Of a stretch of DNA of 64,000 nucleotides, positions 1 through 9,354 are shown one piece after another. The position numbers and the translations under genes were made by a program. A model generated the notes under the pieces. The model made no database searches. It was not told the DNA's origin and worked only from the letters and a program-made list of their open reading frames with translations. The DNA comes from Marinobacterium halophilum. GTDB lineage: Bacteria; Pseudomonadota; Gammaproteobacteria; Pseudomonadales; Balneatricaceae. The DNA lies in NCBI RefSeq assembly GCF_003014615.1, contig NZ_PYGI01000014.1, positions 55,045 through 119,044 on the forward strand, read 5' to 3'. Within the stretch, counting starts at the first letter, position 1. Each line of letters opens with the position of its first letter.

Positions 1-3000
1 CCTGTGCTGTTGGCCGGGAAGAGGCCGAATACACCGCGTGCACGCAGCTTCTTGTTGTCGATAATATCGCGCAGCATCAATTTGGCATCTTCAAACAGCT
101 TGCGCGCTTCTTCGCCCACGACTTCATCGTCCAGAATGCGCGGGAAGCGGCCAGCCAACTCCCAGGACTGGAAGAAAGGTGTCCAATCAATGCACTGGCT
201 TAAATCTTCCAGGTCGTAGTCCTCGAATACATGCAGGCCCGGTTGCAGAGGCTGAGGTGCGGTATAGCCGTCCCATTCAATCGGATGACGGTTAGCGCGT
301 GCAGCTTCCAGGGTAACGCGGCGCTGATCATGCTGGCGTGCCGCATGACGTTCACGTACTGACTGATATTCTTCCTTTATCTCTTTGATAAAGCTTTCTT
401 TTTTGCTTGCCGAAAGCAGGGCTGATGCAACACCAACCGAACGTGAAGCGTTGGTTACATGCACCACTTGGTTGTTCTTGTAGTTGGGTTCGATTTTGAC
501 CGCCGTATGCGCTTTGGAGGTAGTGGCACCACCAATCATCAATGGCAGATCAAACCCCTGACGCTGCATTTCCTTGGCGACATGGACCATTTCATCCAGT
601 GACGGGGTGATGAGTCCGGAAAGGCCAATGATGTCGGCATTGGTTTCCCGCGCGGTTTGCAGAATTTTTTCGGCGGAGACCATCACGCCAAGGTCAACGA
701 TTTCAAAGTTGTTGCATTGGAGTACCACGCCGACGATGTTCTTGCCGATATCGTGTACGTCACCTTTTACCGTGGCCATGACAACTTTGCCGGCCGAGCT
801 GCTCTCGTTATCGGCTTTTTCCTCTTCGATGAACGGCATCAGGTAGGCCACGGCCTTTTTCATCACGCGAGCGGATTTGACCACCTGCGGCAGAAACATT
901 TTGCCGGCTCCGAACAGGTCACCCACGATGCCCATGCCGTCCATCAGCGGGCCTTCAATCACCTGCAGCGGGCGATCGAAATTATGACGGCATTCCTCCA
1001 CATCATCTTCAACATAATCGGCGATGCCTTTGACCAGTGCGTGGGACAGGCGTTTGTTGACTTCCCAGCTGCGCCACTCCAGATCCTGTTTGACCGATGA
1101 TTCGGACGCGCCGCCACGGTATTTTTCCGCCAGTTCGAGCATGCGCTCGGTGCCGTCTTCGCGACGGTTGAGGACGATGTCTTCAACATGCTCACGCAGG
1201 TCTTCCGGCAGATCGTCGTAGATCGCCAGCTGGCCAGCGTTGACGATGCCCATGTCCATGCCGCGCTGGATGGCGTGGTACAGGAATACGCAATGAATCG
1301 CTTCACGTACCTTGTCATTGCCACGGAAGGAGAAGGACACGTTGGAGACACCGCCGGAAATCTTTGCGTAAGGCAGATGCTGCTTGATCCATCCGGTCGC
1401 ATTGATGAAATCGTTGGCGTAGTTATTGTGCTCTTCAATACCGGTCGCAATGGCAAAGATGTTGGGGTCGAAGATGATGTCTTCAGGCGGGAAGCCGACC
1501 TTGTCGACCAGCACTCGATAGGAGCGTTCACAGATCTCGATCTTGCGTTCATAGGTATCGGCCTGGCCGGTCTCATCAAATGCCATCACCACAACAGCGG
1601 CACCGTAGTGACGAATCTTGCGTGCCTGAGCGATGAAGTTCTCTTCGCCTTCCTTCAGGCTGATGGAGTTGACGACTCCCTTGCCCTGAATGCGCTTGAG
1701 GCCTTCTTCCATGACATGCCACTTGGACGAGTCGAGCATGATCGGGACACGGGAGATGTCAGGCTCGGAAGCGATCAGATTGAGGAAGCGGTTCATGGCC
1801 GCTTCTGAATCCAGCATCCCTTCATCCATGTTGATATCGATGATCTGGGCACCGTTTTCAACCTGCTGGCGCGCAACGTCAAGCGCGGTCTCGTAATCAC
1901 CTTCCTTGATCAGACGGCGAAACTTGGCCGACCCGGTGACGTTGGTACGTTCGCCCACGTTGACAAACAGAGTGTCTGCGCCAATGTTCATCGGCTCAAG
2001 GCCGGATAAGCGGCACTCGACAGCGATGTCTGGAATGGTGCGCGGTGCCTGGTCGAGCAGGGCTTCGCGGATGACACGAATGTGTTCAGGTGTACTGCCA
2101 CAGCAGCCGCCGACAATATTGACGAAGCCGGACTGTGCCCACTCGCGAATCTCTTCGGCCATCTGCTCGGGGGTTTCGTCATAGCCGCCGAACGCATTCG
2201 GCAGTCCCGCATTGGGGTGTACGGAAACATAGGTATCGGCTACGCGGGACAGCTCGCCAACATACTGGCGCAGCTCTTTTGGTCCCAGGGCACAGTTCAG
2301 ACCAATACTGATTGGGCGCGCATGGCGTACGGAGTTCCAAAACGCCTCGGTTGTTTGGCCTGACAACGTACGGCCGGAGGCATCGGTAATGGTGCCCGAA
2401 ATCATCACCGGCAGGCGGATCTGATGCTGCTCGAAGTAGTATTCGATCGCATAGATGGCCGCCTTGGCGTTAAGCGTATCGAAGATGGTTTCGATCAACA
2501 GGATATCGGTACCGCCTTCAATCAAGGCATCGATGGATTCCGTGTATGCTTCAACCAGCTCATCAAAGGTAACGTTGCGGAAGCCGGGGTCGTTTACATC
2601 CGGGGAGATGGTTGCGGTGCGGTTGGTTGGGCCAAGAACACCGGCAACATACCGCGGCCGATTCGGAGTCTGAGCCGACACTGCATCAGCGGCCTCGCGT
2701 GCCAGACGAGCGGCAGCGACGTTAATCTCGCGGCTCAGCGCTTCCATCTCGTAATCGGCCATGGCGATACGCGTAGCGTTGAACGTGTTGGTTTCAATAA
2801 TATCGGCACCGGCCTCAAGGTAGGCCGTATGGATGTCGCGGATCATATCCGGCTGGGTCAGAACCAGCAGGTCATTGTTGCCTCTGACATCCAGATGCCA
2901 ATCGGCAAAACGCTCACCACGATAATCCGCTTCGGACAACTGGCGCTCCTGGATCATGGTACCCATACCGCCATCGAGCATCAAAATACGTTGGTTCAGA

Positions 3001-3050
3001 GCATGACTGAGCTGTGCGTGCAGATTATTGTCGTTCACGTGTACATCCAT
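1..3050 (-). CDS. metH: Cobalamin-dependent methionine synthase, cut by the window edge
   Basis: Transfers a methyl group from 5-methyltetrahydrofolate via cobalamin to homocysteine, the last step of methionine synthesis, in the cytosol. About 1016 residues are present. In order: a homocysteine-binding barrel (residues 1-330) with the zinc motif GGCCGST, a pterin-binding domain (about 350-620, with [11 protein letters not shown]), the cap and cobalamin-binding module (about 650-890, with DVHDIGKNI around 763-771, whose His is the lower cobalt ligand), and the beginning of the AdoMet reactivation domain. Full-length proteins have about 1230 residues, so roughly the last 200 lie outside the window. 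The start is the ATG at 3050, just upstream of the [11 protein letters not shown] motif. I see no cobalamin or SAM riboswitch in the leader. Confidence 0.96.
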   Translation of the reverse strand, partial: MDVHVNDNNLHAQLSHALNQRILMLDGGMGTMIQERQLSEADYRGERFADWHLDVRGNNDLLVLTQPDMIRDIHTAYLEAGADIIETNTFNATRIAMADYEMEALSREINVAAARLAREAADAVSAQTPNRPRYVAGVLGPTNRTATISPDVNDPGFRNVTFDELVEAYTESIDALIEGGTDILLIETIFDTLNAKAAIYAIEYYFEQHQIRLPVMISGTITDASGRTLSGQTTEAFWNSVRHARPISIGLNCALGPKELRQYVGELSRVADTYVSVHPNAGLPNAFGGYDETPEQMAEEIREWAQSGFVNIVGGCCGSTPEHIRVIREALLDQAPRTIPDIAVECRLSGLEPMNIGADTLFVNVGERTNVTGSAKFRRLIKEGDYETALDVARQQVENGAQIIDINMDEGMLDSEAAMNRFLNLIASEPDISRVPIMLDSSKWHVMEEGLKRIQGKGVVNSISLKEGEENFIAQARKIRHYGAAVVVMAFDETGQADTYERKIEICERSYRVLVDKVGFPPEDIIFDPNIFAIATGIEEHNNYANDFINATGWIKQHLPYAKISGGVSNVSFSFRGNDKVREAIHCVFLYHAIQRGMDMGIVNAGQLAIYDDLPEDLREHVEDIVLNRREDGTERMLELAEKYRGGASESSVKQDLEWRSWEVNKRLSHALVKGIADYVEDDVEECRHNFDRPLQVIEGPLMDGMGIVGDLFGAGKMFLPQVVKSARVMKKAVAYLMPFIEEEKADNESSSAGKVVMATVKGDVHDIGKNIVGVVLQCNNFEIVDLGVMVSAEKILQTARETNADIIGLSGLITPSLDEMVHVAKEMQRQGFDLPLMIGGATTSKAHTAVKIEPNYKNNQVVHVTNASRSVGVASALLSASKKESFIKEIKEEYQSVRERHAARQHDQRRVTLEAARANRHPIEWDGYTAPQPLQPGLHVFEDYDLEDLSQCIDWTPFFQSWELAGRFPRILDDEVVGEEARKLFEDAKLMLRDIIDNKKLRARGVFGLFPANST

Positions 3051-3456
3051 TGAGTGAGCTTTTTTAGAGAGGGCATATTGTAGTCTAAACATAAGGCGTT
3101 TTGCCTGAGGGCTGATCATGCACTATTGAAAATATTTAAAGATTGTTGCGCTGTAGAGGTTTTGTGGCTGTTTTTTTGCGGTTACGGGTTTGTCCTGAGT
3201 GCAAAACCACCCATGTCGACACTTTTTGCATCTCTGAGTTGCACGGAGATTTTACAACTCATACTAAAGTTGTTGGATGTTAGCTTAAGTGTTTGTTAAC
3301 AAATAAGATATTGTCGTGACCTGTGATCACTCTAAGCCTTTTGTCGTAGTTTACTCTGCACCAACTTTCGTTAGAGTCCTGAGTTAATGACCTAAAGTGT
3401 CAACAATAAAAAGCCCTTCTGGAATGACCACACACCGAAAGTTAGAGGATGCTGCA
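3051..3456. other. Intergenic region between divergent metH and the acyl-CoA synthetase gene
   Basis: About 400 bases hold the two divergent promoters. The stretch is AT-rich around 3120-3180 and 3280-3320. I recognise no riboswitch, no clear inverted repeat and no tRNA. The B12-box and SAM-riboswitch core sequences are not visible on either strand. Confidence 0.5.
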
Positions 3457-5139
3457 ATGACGTATCATGCAGAGTACAGCAAATCTGTCGAAACCCCTGA
3501 GCTGTTCTGGGCGGAAAAGGCGGCGGAACTGCCCTGGTTCAAGCAGCCGGTACAGATTTTGTCCAAGGATGAAAACGGTATTGATCGCTGGTTTGCTGAT
3601 GGTGAAATGAATACAGCCTATATGGCACTGGATCACCATGTCGAAAATGGCCGTGCCGATCAGGCAGCCGTCATTTATGATTCGCCGGTGGCCAACAGTA
3701 AGCGGGTGATTACATATCGTGAGCTGCGTGATCAGGTTGCCCGCTTTGCCGGTGTGCTCAAGGCGCAGGGTGTGGAGAAGGGCGATCGTGTCGTTATCTA
3801 CATGCCGATGGTGCCTGAAGCGCTTGTTGCCATGTATGCCGTTGCCCGTTTGGGTGCGATTCACTCGGTTGTATTCGGTGGTTTTGCGCCGCACGAGCTA
3901 GCGGTGCGCATTGAAGATGCCGAACCTAAAGTAATCGTAACGGCGTCTTGCGGTCTTGAGGTCTCCAAGGTCATTGAATACAAGCCGATGCTGGATGAAG
4001 CGATCGAGCAGTCCGTTCATAAACCGACCGCCTGCATTGTACTGCAGCGGCCGCAAGTGAAGGCCGAGTTGATCGAAGGGCGTGACCTTGACTGGGAAAC
4101 AGCCGTTGCCACTGCTGAACCAGCTGACTGCGTGCCGGTCAAAGGCACCGATCCGCTGTATATCCTGTATACCTCAGGTACCACCGGCAAGCCCAAGGGT
4201 GTTGTCCGTGACAATGGTGGCCATGCGGCTGCATTGCACTACTCAATGAAGGCAATCTACAACATTGATGCGGGTGATGTGTTCCTGGCGGCGTCTGACG
4301 TGGGCTGGGTAGTAGGCCATTCTTATATCGTATATGCGCCGCTGCTGGCGGGTGCAACCACGATCGTCTACGAAGGCAAGCCCGTACGTACACCGGATGC
4401 TGGCGCTTTCTGGCGTCTGTGTGAAGAGTACAAGATCAAGGCGTTGTTTGCGGCCCCGACGGCGTTCCGTGCGATCAAGAAAGAAGACCCCGAAGGTCTT
4501 CAGATCCAGAAGTATGACCTCTCCAATCTGGAGATCATCTTCATGGCCGGTGAGCGCCTTGACCCACCGACTTACCACTGGACCATTGAAAAAACCGGCA
4601 AGCCGGTTATCGATCATTGGTGGCAGACTGAAACCGGTTGGGCAATCTGTGGCAACCTGATGGGTATCGAAGCAAAGGCTCCGAAGCCGGGTTCAGCCAC
4701 GCTGCCGATTCCGGGCTTCAATGTGCAGATTCTGGACTCCGAAGGCAATGAACTGCCTGCCGGTGAGCAAGGCTCCATTGCTATCAAGTTGCCGCTGCCG
4801 CCAAGCTGTTTGCCGACGGTATGGAAAAATCATGAGCGTTTCCGTGCCGGTTACCTGTCCGATTTTCCGGGGTACTACACGTCGGGTGACGGAGGCTACA
4901 AGGATGAAGAGGGTTATGTCTTCATCATGGGGCGCACCGATGATGTGATCAATGTGGCGGGGCATCGCCTTTCAACCGGCGAGATGGAAGAGATTGTGGC
5001 GGATCATCCTGCCGTTGCCGAGTGCGCCGTCATTGGTATTAACGACAGCCTGAAAGGCCAGGCTCCGGTGGGCCTGGTACTGCTGAAGGATGGTGTCGAT
5101 CTAAGCGCCATTCCAGGCCCGATCTACCCCAATATATAA
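3457..5139 (+). CDS. prpE: Propionyl/acetyl-CoA synthetase (PrpE-like), C-terminally truncated at dif
   Basis: A member of the ANL acyl-CoA synthetase family that would activate propionate or acetate with ATP and CoA. The start chosen is ATG 3457, which has AGAGGA in front and gives the family's usual N-terminus; an upstream ATG at 3397 is in frame but lies outside the family alignment. Adenylation-domain motifs are intact: YTSGTTGKPKGV, the WWQTETGW region and YTSGDGGYKDEEGY. The 560 residues end abruptly after the GQAPVGLVLLKDG segment with a tail of unrelated residues. Full-length PrpE proteins have about 630 residues, so the C-terminal subdomain with the A10 lysine (PKTRSGKIL in relatives), needed for adenylate formation, is missing. 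The stop codon TAA shares its last base with the first base of a dif site. Probably a pseudogene product. Confidence 0.88.
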   Translation: MTYHAEYSKSVETPELFWAEKAAELPWFKQPVQILSKDENGIDRWFADGEMNTAYMALDHHVENGRADQAAVIYDSPVANSKRVITYRELRDQVARFAGVLKAQGVEKGDRVVIYMPMVPEALVAMYAVARLGAIHSVVFGGFAPHELAVRIEDAEPKVIVTASCGLEVSKVIEYKPMLDEAIEQSVHKPTACIVLQRPQVKAELIEGRDLDWETAVATAEPADCVPVKGTDPLYILYTSGTTGKPKGVVRDNGGHAAALHYSMKAIYNIDAGDVFLAASDVGWVVGHSYIVYAPLLAGATTIVYEGKPVRTPDAGAFWRLCEEYKIKALFAAPTAFRAIKKEDPEGLQIQKYDLSNLEIIFMAGERLDPPTYHWTIEKTGKPVIDHWWQTETGWAICGNLMGIEAKAPKPGSATLPIPGFNVQILDSEGNELPAGEQGSIAIKLPLPPSCLPTVWKNHERFRAGYLSDFPGYYTSGDGGYKDEEGYVFIMGRTDDVINVAGHRLSTGEMEEIVADHPAVAECAVIGINDSLKGQAPVGLVLLKDGVDLSAIPGPIYPNI

Positions 5140-5166
5140 CTTCGCATAATGTATATTATGTTAAAT
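5139..5166 (+). other. dif: dif site (XerC/XerD recombination site)
   Basis: The 28 bases match Escherichia coli dif at 25 of 28 positions as I recall that sequence. The XerC arm is ACTTCGCATAA (5139-5149), the 6-bp centre TGTATA (5150-5155) and the XerD arm TTATGTTAAAT (5156-5166); all mismatches are in the outer XerC arm. XerC and XerD resolve chromosome dimers here at division, and mobile elements that use Xer recombinases insert here. The site abuts the broken 3' end of the acyl-CoA synthetase gene. I found no second full copy in the window. Confidence 0.93.
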
Positions 5167-5175
5167 TAAGTATTA

Positions 5176-5472
5176 TCATACGTAGTGTGTCTCCGTTGGG
5201 TTATCAAGATAATTGCAGATCAGCCCAGGATGCAGTTCGACCAGCTCTCGCGTGAGCTCTGACTGCACAACGAACATTTGATGACATGGTGACAGATCTG
5301 TCTTGGCCAGGACTTCATAGAGACGCCCTCTCGTAAGGACTTTGTGGTTGTGCTCGATCAGATCAGCTTCGAGCTGAACCAGGCTGCCGACGGGGATGGC
5401 CATCCATAGCTGATGGGACTCCAATATCATCTCTGTCCCGATATCGACAACTTCGGGTTTGAGTGCGCACAT
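5176..5472 (-). CDS. Hypothetical protein, 98 aa
   Basis: I do not recognise a family. The protein is acidic, soluble-looking and has no signal peptide or membrane segment. The start ATG at 5472 has AGGTGAGC in front. It lies between dif and the response-regulator gene on the same strand, 47 bases downstream of it, so it could be cotranscribed. The internal block with VGSLVQLEADLIEHN resembles a small beta-rich fold such as PilZ, but the PilZ motifs RxxxR and DxSxxG are absent, so I do not assign it. Confidence 0.7.
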   Translation of the reverse strand: MCALKPEVVDIGTEMILESHQLWMAIPVGSLVQLEADLIEHNHKVLTRGRLYEVLAKTDLSPCHQMFVVQSELTRELVELHPGLICNYLDNPTETHYV

Positions 5473-5519
5473 GGATGCTCACCTGCAAGCTAATGGTGTC
5501 TTCAGTATAGACTGTGTGT

Positions 5520-6194
5520 TTAGGTCTGAATCATTCCAATGCGCAGCGCCAGATGAATGATCTCTGAGCCGTTATTGAGTTGCAGCTTACGCAGGATATT
5601 GGCCCGGTGCGCGTGGACGGTTTTGGGGCTTAAGAATACTGTTTCAGCGATGGCGTTGACGCTGCGACCTTCGGCCAATAGCGTGAAAACCTCAAGCTCG
5701 CGTCGTGTCAGTTGTGATATGGGTGAGCAATCAGGGCCACCTTCGGCTTCCTGGTTGATCTGATTACTGATCGATGACGAGAAGTATTTTCGGCCGGCAT
5801 ACACTTCACGGACAGCATGAACCAGTTCATTTTGAGCGCAGCGCTTGGTGACATAGCCTTGCACGCCAGCTTCGGCAACACGTGATGGATATGGACTGGC
5901 TTCCCAAATGGTCAGCACCAAAATGCGTGCGTTCGGATCACTGAGCATGATCCGCTTGATCGCATCCAATCCCCCTGTAGTCGACGAAGCCTCAGGGGTA
6001 TCCTGATCCGCCGGCATGGCAAGATCCATCACAACAACATCCGGCTTGACGCTGCGGTACAGATCAACCGCCTGGCTGCCATTCTCGGCCTCGGCAACGA
6101 TCTCCATATCTGCTTCTTTGAGTAACATGTGCTGGAAACCGGCCCGCACAATCGAGTGATCGTCTACCAGTAAGATGCGGATCTTTTTGCTCAT
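5520..6194 (-). CDS. Two-component response regulator, NarL/LuxR family (GacA/UvrY-like)
   Basis: A cytosolic DNA-binding response regulator of 224 residues. The receiver domain (1-130) has acidic pocket residues D11 and D12, phosphoacceptor D57 in VVVMDLAMP, and the conserved Lys in GYVTKRC. A LuxR-type helix-turn-helix follows (about 155-220; LTRRELEVFTLLAEGRS, then VFLSPKTVHAHRANILRKL). Between the phosphorylation site and helix 3 there is an extra polar loop of about ten residues (DQDTPEASST) that GacA and UvrY lack. In gammaproteobacteria gacA/uvrY sits directly upstream of uvrC; here uvrC is 5 kb away with the same orientation, so the neighbourhood is only partly conserved. GAGGCAGC precedes the ATG. 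No sensor kinase gene is adjacent. True GacA orthology is plausible but not certain because of the loop. Confidence 0.85.
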   Translation of the reverse strand: MSKKIRILLVDDHSIVRAGFQHMLLKEADMEIVAEAENGSQAVDLYRSVKPDVVVMDLAMPADQDTPEASSTTGGLDAIKRIMLSDPNARILVLTIWEASPYPSRVAEAGVQGYVTKRCAQNELVHAVREVYAGRKYFSSSISNQINQEAEGGPDCSPISQLTRRELEVFTLLAEGRSVNAIAETVFLSPKTVHAHRANILRKLQLNNGSEIIHLALRIGMIQT

Positions 6195-6272
6195 TACGCT
6201 GCCTCATCAAATATGACTGAGAGGTTAACAGATTGGTTGCACCTCCTCACTCAAGATGCATTACCTTTTGGT

Positions 6273-6710
6273 CTAGTCCTGCAGGCTCTCGGCACCACGA
6301 TAGACACCGGAGGTATCCAGATCGACGGCTTCGGCAGAGAGACCGTTGCCATTATCAAGGTGAGCCGGTATAGCGACCAGGTCATCGCTGAAGCCGATAA
6401 GCCTTATGCCCTCTTTTTCACAATGAGCCAATACCTTCTCCAGGGCTTTCAATACCGCTTCCTGGCGATCAGTGAAACGGTCGAGCTGTACGTCGTCCAC
6501 CCGTTTCCGGCTGGTAACTGTTCGCAACACGTAATCAGAGCTGTCCAGTAACTGGATGGTGAGGCCTGGCAGCTTTTCACGTATCAGTACAGCCTTCACC
6601 ACTTCGAACAGTGCAACATCACTACAGCTGACGACATCGCCGAGGCGACAGGCTTTCAAGCGCTCGGTAACATCCTGAATCTTACTGTCCGAACTTAGAT
6701 AAAACTCCAT
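6273..6710 (-). CDS. Hypothetical protein, 145 aa
   Basis: I do not recognise a family. The sequence is a soluble, mixed alpha/beta protein with a helical stretch around residues 78-100 (RQEAVLKALEKVLAHCEKEG). It has two cysteines near residues 22-29 but no metal motif. The ATG at 6710 has AAGG 12 bases upstream. It is on the same strand as the response regulator downstream (78-base gap) and the KfrA-like gene upstream, suggesting one transcription unit. Confidence 0.65.
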   Translation of the reverse strand: MEFYLSSDSKIQDVTERLKACRLGDVVSCSDVALFEVVKAVLIREKLPGLTIQLLDSSDYVLRTVTSRKRVDDVQLDRFTDRQEAVLKALEKVLAHCEKEGIRLIGFSDDLVAIPAHLDNGNGLSAEAVDLDTSGVYRGAESLQD

Positions 6711-6762
6711 ATATTCATAACCTTATGGCTTTAAAGGCATGTGCTGCGTGAATATCTTCAAT

Positions 6763-7422
6763 TCAGCTATTTGCTTTCAGCATGGCATTTTCCTTACTCA
6801 GCTGGTCATTCTGACGCCTGATACGCTCAAGTTCTTCTTCCTGGATGCGGGCGTTCACGCGAAGCTCTATCAGGGCTTCATCATGCAAGCCTTGATGACT
6901 ACCAAGTCGTTGCAGCTGCTTCACTTCATGCAGCGCTTGATCTTTCGCCATGGTCAGACGTATTTGTGCCTCTTCCAAATCGAGAATGCGCCGTTCCAGA
7001 GAATGTTTTTCGTCAGCCAGCCGTTCGCAACGTTCAAGCAAGCGTGCATTTTGTTTCTGTGCCTCCTGGAGCGCGGCTTCCCCGCCGGAGCGTCGGGCCT
7101 CGACTGATTCACGCAGCTGCTTCTGTTGCTGTTCGATTTCGCTGCGCTGCTGGTTGAAGCGATGTTCCGCATACGCAAGCGCCCGATTCCAGGCCTGGTT
7201 GGCCAGTTGAATGACAGGCTCCGGTAGCTCCGGGTGCTCATTACGTCTCTGTACACGCTCGGCCAGAGTATGCCACCAATCGTTAAGTGCGCGATTGATA
7301 GTCGTCAAGCTGCCGCTGCCGAGTCGTTCACGAACATTTTGTTGCGTAGGTCGAATACCCTCTTCGAGCAGCCGATCTGCAATTTCGATCGCACGGTCAT
7401 GCGTGTCATTTTTCTTGGGCAT
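6763..7422 (-). CDS. KfrA-like DNA-binding coiled-coil protein
   Basis: A protein of 220 residues with an N-terminal KfrA_N-type DNA-binding domain (about 8-75; RPTQQNVRERLGSGSLTTIN is diagnostic of the family) and a long alanine/glutamine-rich coiled coil over the remainder (about 90-215). Plasmid KfrA proteins are autoregulated DNA-binding proteins whose coiled coils form an alpha-helical scaffold; chromosomal copies have unknown roles. The start is placed at 7422 (MPKKNDTHD) rather than an in-frame ATG at 7539, because family members start close to the HTH and the extra 39 residues are not KfrA-like. It is divergent from gapA. Confidence 0.8.
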   Translation of the reverse strand: MPKKNDTHDRAIEIADRLLEEGIRPTQQNVRERLGSGSLTTINRALNDWWHTLAERVQRRNEHPELPEPVIQLANQAWNRALAYAEHRFNQQRSEIEQQQKQLRESVEARRSGGEAALQEAQKQNARLLERCERLADEKHSLERRILDLEEAQIRLTMAKDQALHEVKQLQRLGSHQGLHDEALIELRVNARIQEEELERIRRQNDQLSKENAMLKANS

Positions 7423-7577
7423 ACGATACTCGGTATGTACTAAAGATATGTATTGAAAGTGTAGAGTATTATTTAACGCGCTATCTTGCTGAGGCGCAAG
7501 CTCAGTAAAAACAATGAGTTCCCTTAGCCCTGATTTCATCTACTATGGTAGCAACACATGCAAAGGAGTGACTTCAA

Positions 7578-8582
7578 ATGCCAATCAGAATCGCAATAAA
7601 CGGATATGGCCGTATTGGTCGAAATATCCTGCGCGCACTGTTTGAAAGTGGTCGTCAGGACGAATTTCATATCGTAGCTATCAACGATCTGGGCGATGCG
7701 TCAATCAGTGCTCATTTGACCGAATATGACTCGGTGCATGGCCGTTTCATGTGGCCTGTGAGCACAGCCAATCAGCATCTTGTTGTCGGTGAACACCATA
7801 TACCGATGCTGTGTGAAGCTGACCCACACGCCCTGCCCTGGCGCGACTATGAAGTGGATGTTGTACTTGAGTGTACCGGGCGTTTTACCGGGCGCGAACA
7901 GGCCGCCATACACTTGCAGCAAGGCGCCCGAAAAGTACTGGTCTCTGCTCCGGCAAAGGGTGCGGACGCGACAGTTGTTTATGGGGTTAATCAGGGTGTT
8001 CTGAAGCCTCAAGACTGTATTGTTTCCAACGCATCCTGTACGACCAATTGCCTTGCGCCGATGGCTCAAGTACTCAACGATGGCCTGGGAATCAATCAGG
8101 GGCTGATGACAACCATTCACGCCTATACCAATGATCAGCACCTGACCGATGTGTACCATACGGATCTTTACCGTGCGCGTGCAGCCGCGCTGTCCATGAT
8201 TCCGACCAAGACCGGTGCAGCCAAGGCGGTGGGTCTTGTGTTGCCTGAGCTTGATGGGCGTTTGTCTGGCTTGGCTGTGCGGGTGCCGACAGCTAACGTG
8301 TCACTGGTAGATTTGACGTTCACGGCTTCTCGTGAAACTTCCGTTGATGAGGTCAATGGCTTAATGCAGCGAGCTGCCGATGCTCATATGCGTAACATTA
8401 TTGAATATAATGCGACCCCTCTGGTATCGATCGACTTCAATCACCATAGTGCTTCCTGTATTTTCGACAGTCTGCAAACTCAAGTCATGGGCAACATGGT
8501 AAAAGTATTTGCCTGGTATGATAACGAATGGGCCTTCTCTAATAGAATGCTCGACACTGCAGCATGTATGGCCCGTCTTTAA
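7578..8582 (+). CDS. gapA: Glyceraldehyde-3-phosphate dehydrogenase, type I
   Basis: Oxidises glyceraldehyde 3-phosphate to 1,3-bisphosphoglycerate with NAD and phosphate in glycolysis. The 334 residues are full length. The N-terminal NAD-binding GYGRIGRN motif, the AINDLGD motif whose Asp favours NAD, the catalytic [12 protein letters not shown] (Cys near residue 154) and the C-terminal [12 protein letters not shown] block are all intact. [10 protein letters not shown] and the [19 protein letters not shown] region fit GAPDH rather than erythrose-4-phosphate dehydrogenase (Epd). AAGGAG lies 10 bases upstream of the ATG. It stands alone, divergent from the KfrA-like gene, and is followed by stem-loops. 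Confidence 0.93.
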   Translation: MPIRIAINGYGRIGRNILRALFESGRQDEFHIVAINDLGDASISAHLTEYDSVHGRFMWPVSTANQHLVVGEHHIPMLCEADPHALPWRDYEVDVVLECTGRFTGREQAAIHLQQGARKVLVSAPAKGADATVVYGVNQGVLKPQDCIVSNASCTTNCLAPMAQVLNDGLGINQGLMTTIHAYTNDQHLTDVYHTDLYRARAAALSMIPTKTGAAKAVGLVLPELDGRLSGLAVRVPTANVSLVDLTFTASRETSVDEVNGLMQRAADAHMRNIIEYNATPLVSIDFNHHSASCIFDSLQTQVMGNMVKVFAWYDNEWAFSNRMLDTAACMARL

Positions 8583-8588
8583 TGACTA

Positions 8589-8643
8589 TGAGCGCGCATT
8601 GGTGATTGACATTTCCTCAATACAAAGAGAAAATGTGCGCTCA
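8589..8643. repeat. Inverted repeat downstream of gapA
   Basis: TGAGCGCGCATT (8589-8600) can pair with AATGTGCGCTCA (8632-8643) over 12 positions, one of them a G-U pair, leaving a 31-base loop. It starts just after the gapA stop and may be an mRNA 3' stabiliser or part of the terminator region. Confidence 0.6.
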
Positions 8644-8652
8644 ACGCATTGA

Positions 8653-8676
8653 TTAAAAAGGCAGCTTGCTTTTTAA
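8653..8676 (+). terminator. Probable terminator after gapA
   Basis: TTAAAAAGG and GCTTTTTAA form an A/T-closed hairpin ending in a T-run directly before the tRNA-Leu gene. It is weak because the GC core is short, but it is placed correctly to end the gapA transcript. Confidence 0.5.
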
Positions 8677-8690
8677 CGGCGTATCCCCCT

Positions 8691-8776
8691 GCCCGGATGG
8701 TGAAATTGGTAGACACAAGGGATTTAAAATCCCTCGGCCTTTGGCTGTACCGGTTCGAGTCCGGTTCCGGGCACCA
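8691..8776 (+). tRNA. tRNA-Leu (anticodon TAA)
   Basis: Acceptor stem GCCCGGA pairs with TCCGGGC, discriminator A, and CCA is encoded (8774-8776). The anticodon arm AGGGA-TTTAAAA-TCCCT gives anticodon TAA, and a long class II variable arm and a GGTTCGAGTCC T arm follow. In Escherichia coli the tRNA-Leu(UAA) gene sits in the uvrC-pgsA-tRNA-Gly-tRNA-Cys cluster; here it is 1.7 kb away on the opposite strand. Confidence 0.97.
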
Positions 8777-8867
8777 GTTCTTTCTCTCGCCTCGTTAGCG
8801 CCCTTTGCAACATCGATGCAATTCTATTTACACTTTATAGGCAGTATTACTGCCAGGCCAGATCTCT

Positions 8868-9086
8868 ATGACTGATGCTTGTGATGTCTCTGCTTTTCTA
8901 ATGAGCCTTGAGCTTGAGCAGTTGGATAGTATTAAGTTAAAACTTGAGCAAACGATTACACAGCAGCAAGAAAAAAAGCGTACCCGCTCTCGCCTCCCAC
9001 CGACGTTCAACGACCTGGATGCCCTCGCGGCTGACACAGGACTTGATCTCAGCGGCCTGATTAAAGACATCAAACGTCGTACTTAA
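8868..9086 (+). CDS. Small hypothetical protein, 72 aa
   Basis: An N-terminal helical segment rich in Leu/Glu/Lys (about 10-40, probable coiled coil) is followed by a basic RTRSRLPP linker and a C-terminal segment ending DLSGLIKDIKRRT. The helix plus basic tail layout recalls small nucleoid or RNA-binding proteins, but I recognise no family motif, including the H-NS C-terminal motif. AGG lies 10 bases before the ATG. It stands between tRNA-Leu and the glycine riboswitch. Confidence 0.6.
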   Translation: MTDACDVSAFLMSLELEQLDSIKLKLEQTITQQQEKKRTRSRLPPTFNDLDALAADTGLDLSGLIKDIKRRT

Positions 9087-9136
9087 GACTGATGGCTATT
9101 GGCACCCGGCAGGTTCTGCCTCTATAATCGCGCAAT

Positions 9137-9325
9137 CGCAGGAGAGTGACCTTTAATATCCATTGGTACGCCGAAGGCGCAAACTCCCATAAACGCTCAG
9201 GCCCATGTACTGCGATACCAACTGAATCACGTCGACTGGAGAGTGGTCGGATCATGCCGACCCACCGAAGGGGCAACGCAGCGATAGCTGCGCAAACTCT
9301 CAGGTAACCGGACAGGGGGAGAGAC
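9137..9325 (+). promoter_or_regulatory. Tandem glycine riboswitch
   Basis: Two consecutive glycine aptamers lie in the leader of the UPF0126 gene. Aptamer 1 (about 9138-9227) contains GGAGAGTGACC, CGCCGAAGGCGCAAACTC and a CTCAGGCC block. Aptamer 2 (about 9236-9325) contains GGAGAGTGG, CACCGAAGGGGCAA, AAACTCTCAGGTAACCGGACA and GGGGGAGAG, an almost textbook match to the consensus. After it, CCCATATGGG (9336-9345) can form a short hairpin that includes the start of the Shine-Dalgarno GGGAGG and runs into TTTTTT, so the expression platform could act on transcription or on ribosome access. Confidence 0.93.
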
Positions 9326-9354
9326 GAATCATCACCCATATGGGAGGTTTTTTC

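Noticed and set aside
3120..3400. Possible cobalamin or SAM riboswitch before metH
   Set aside because: No B12 box or SAM-riboswitch core could be found on either strand.
9340..9354. ATG 9340 as start of the UPF0126 gene
   Set aside because: It lies before the only good Shine-Dalgarno; GTG 9355 is properly spaced.
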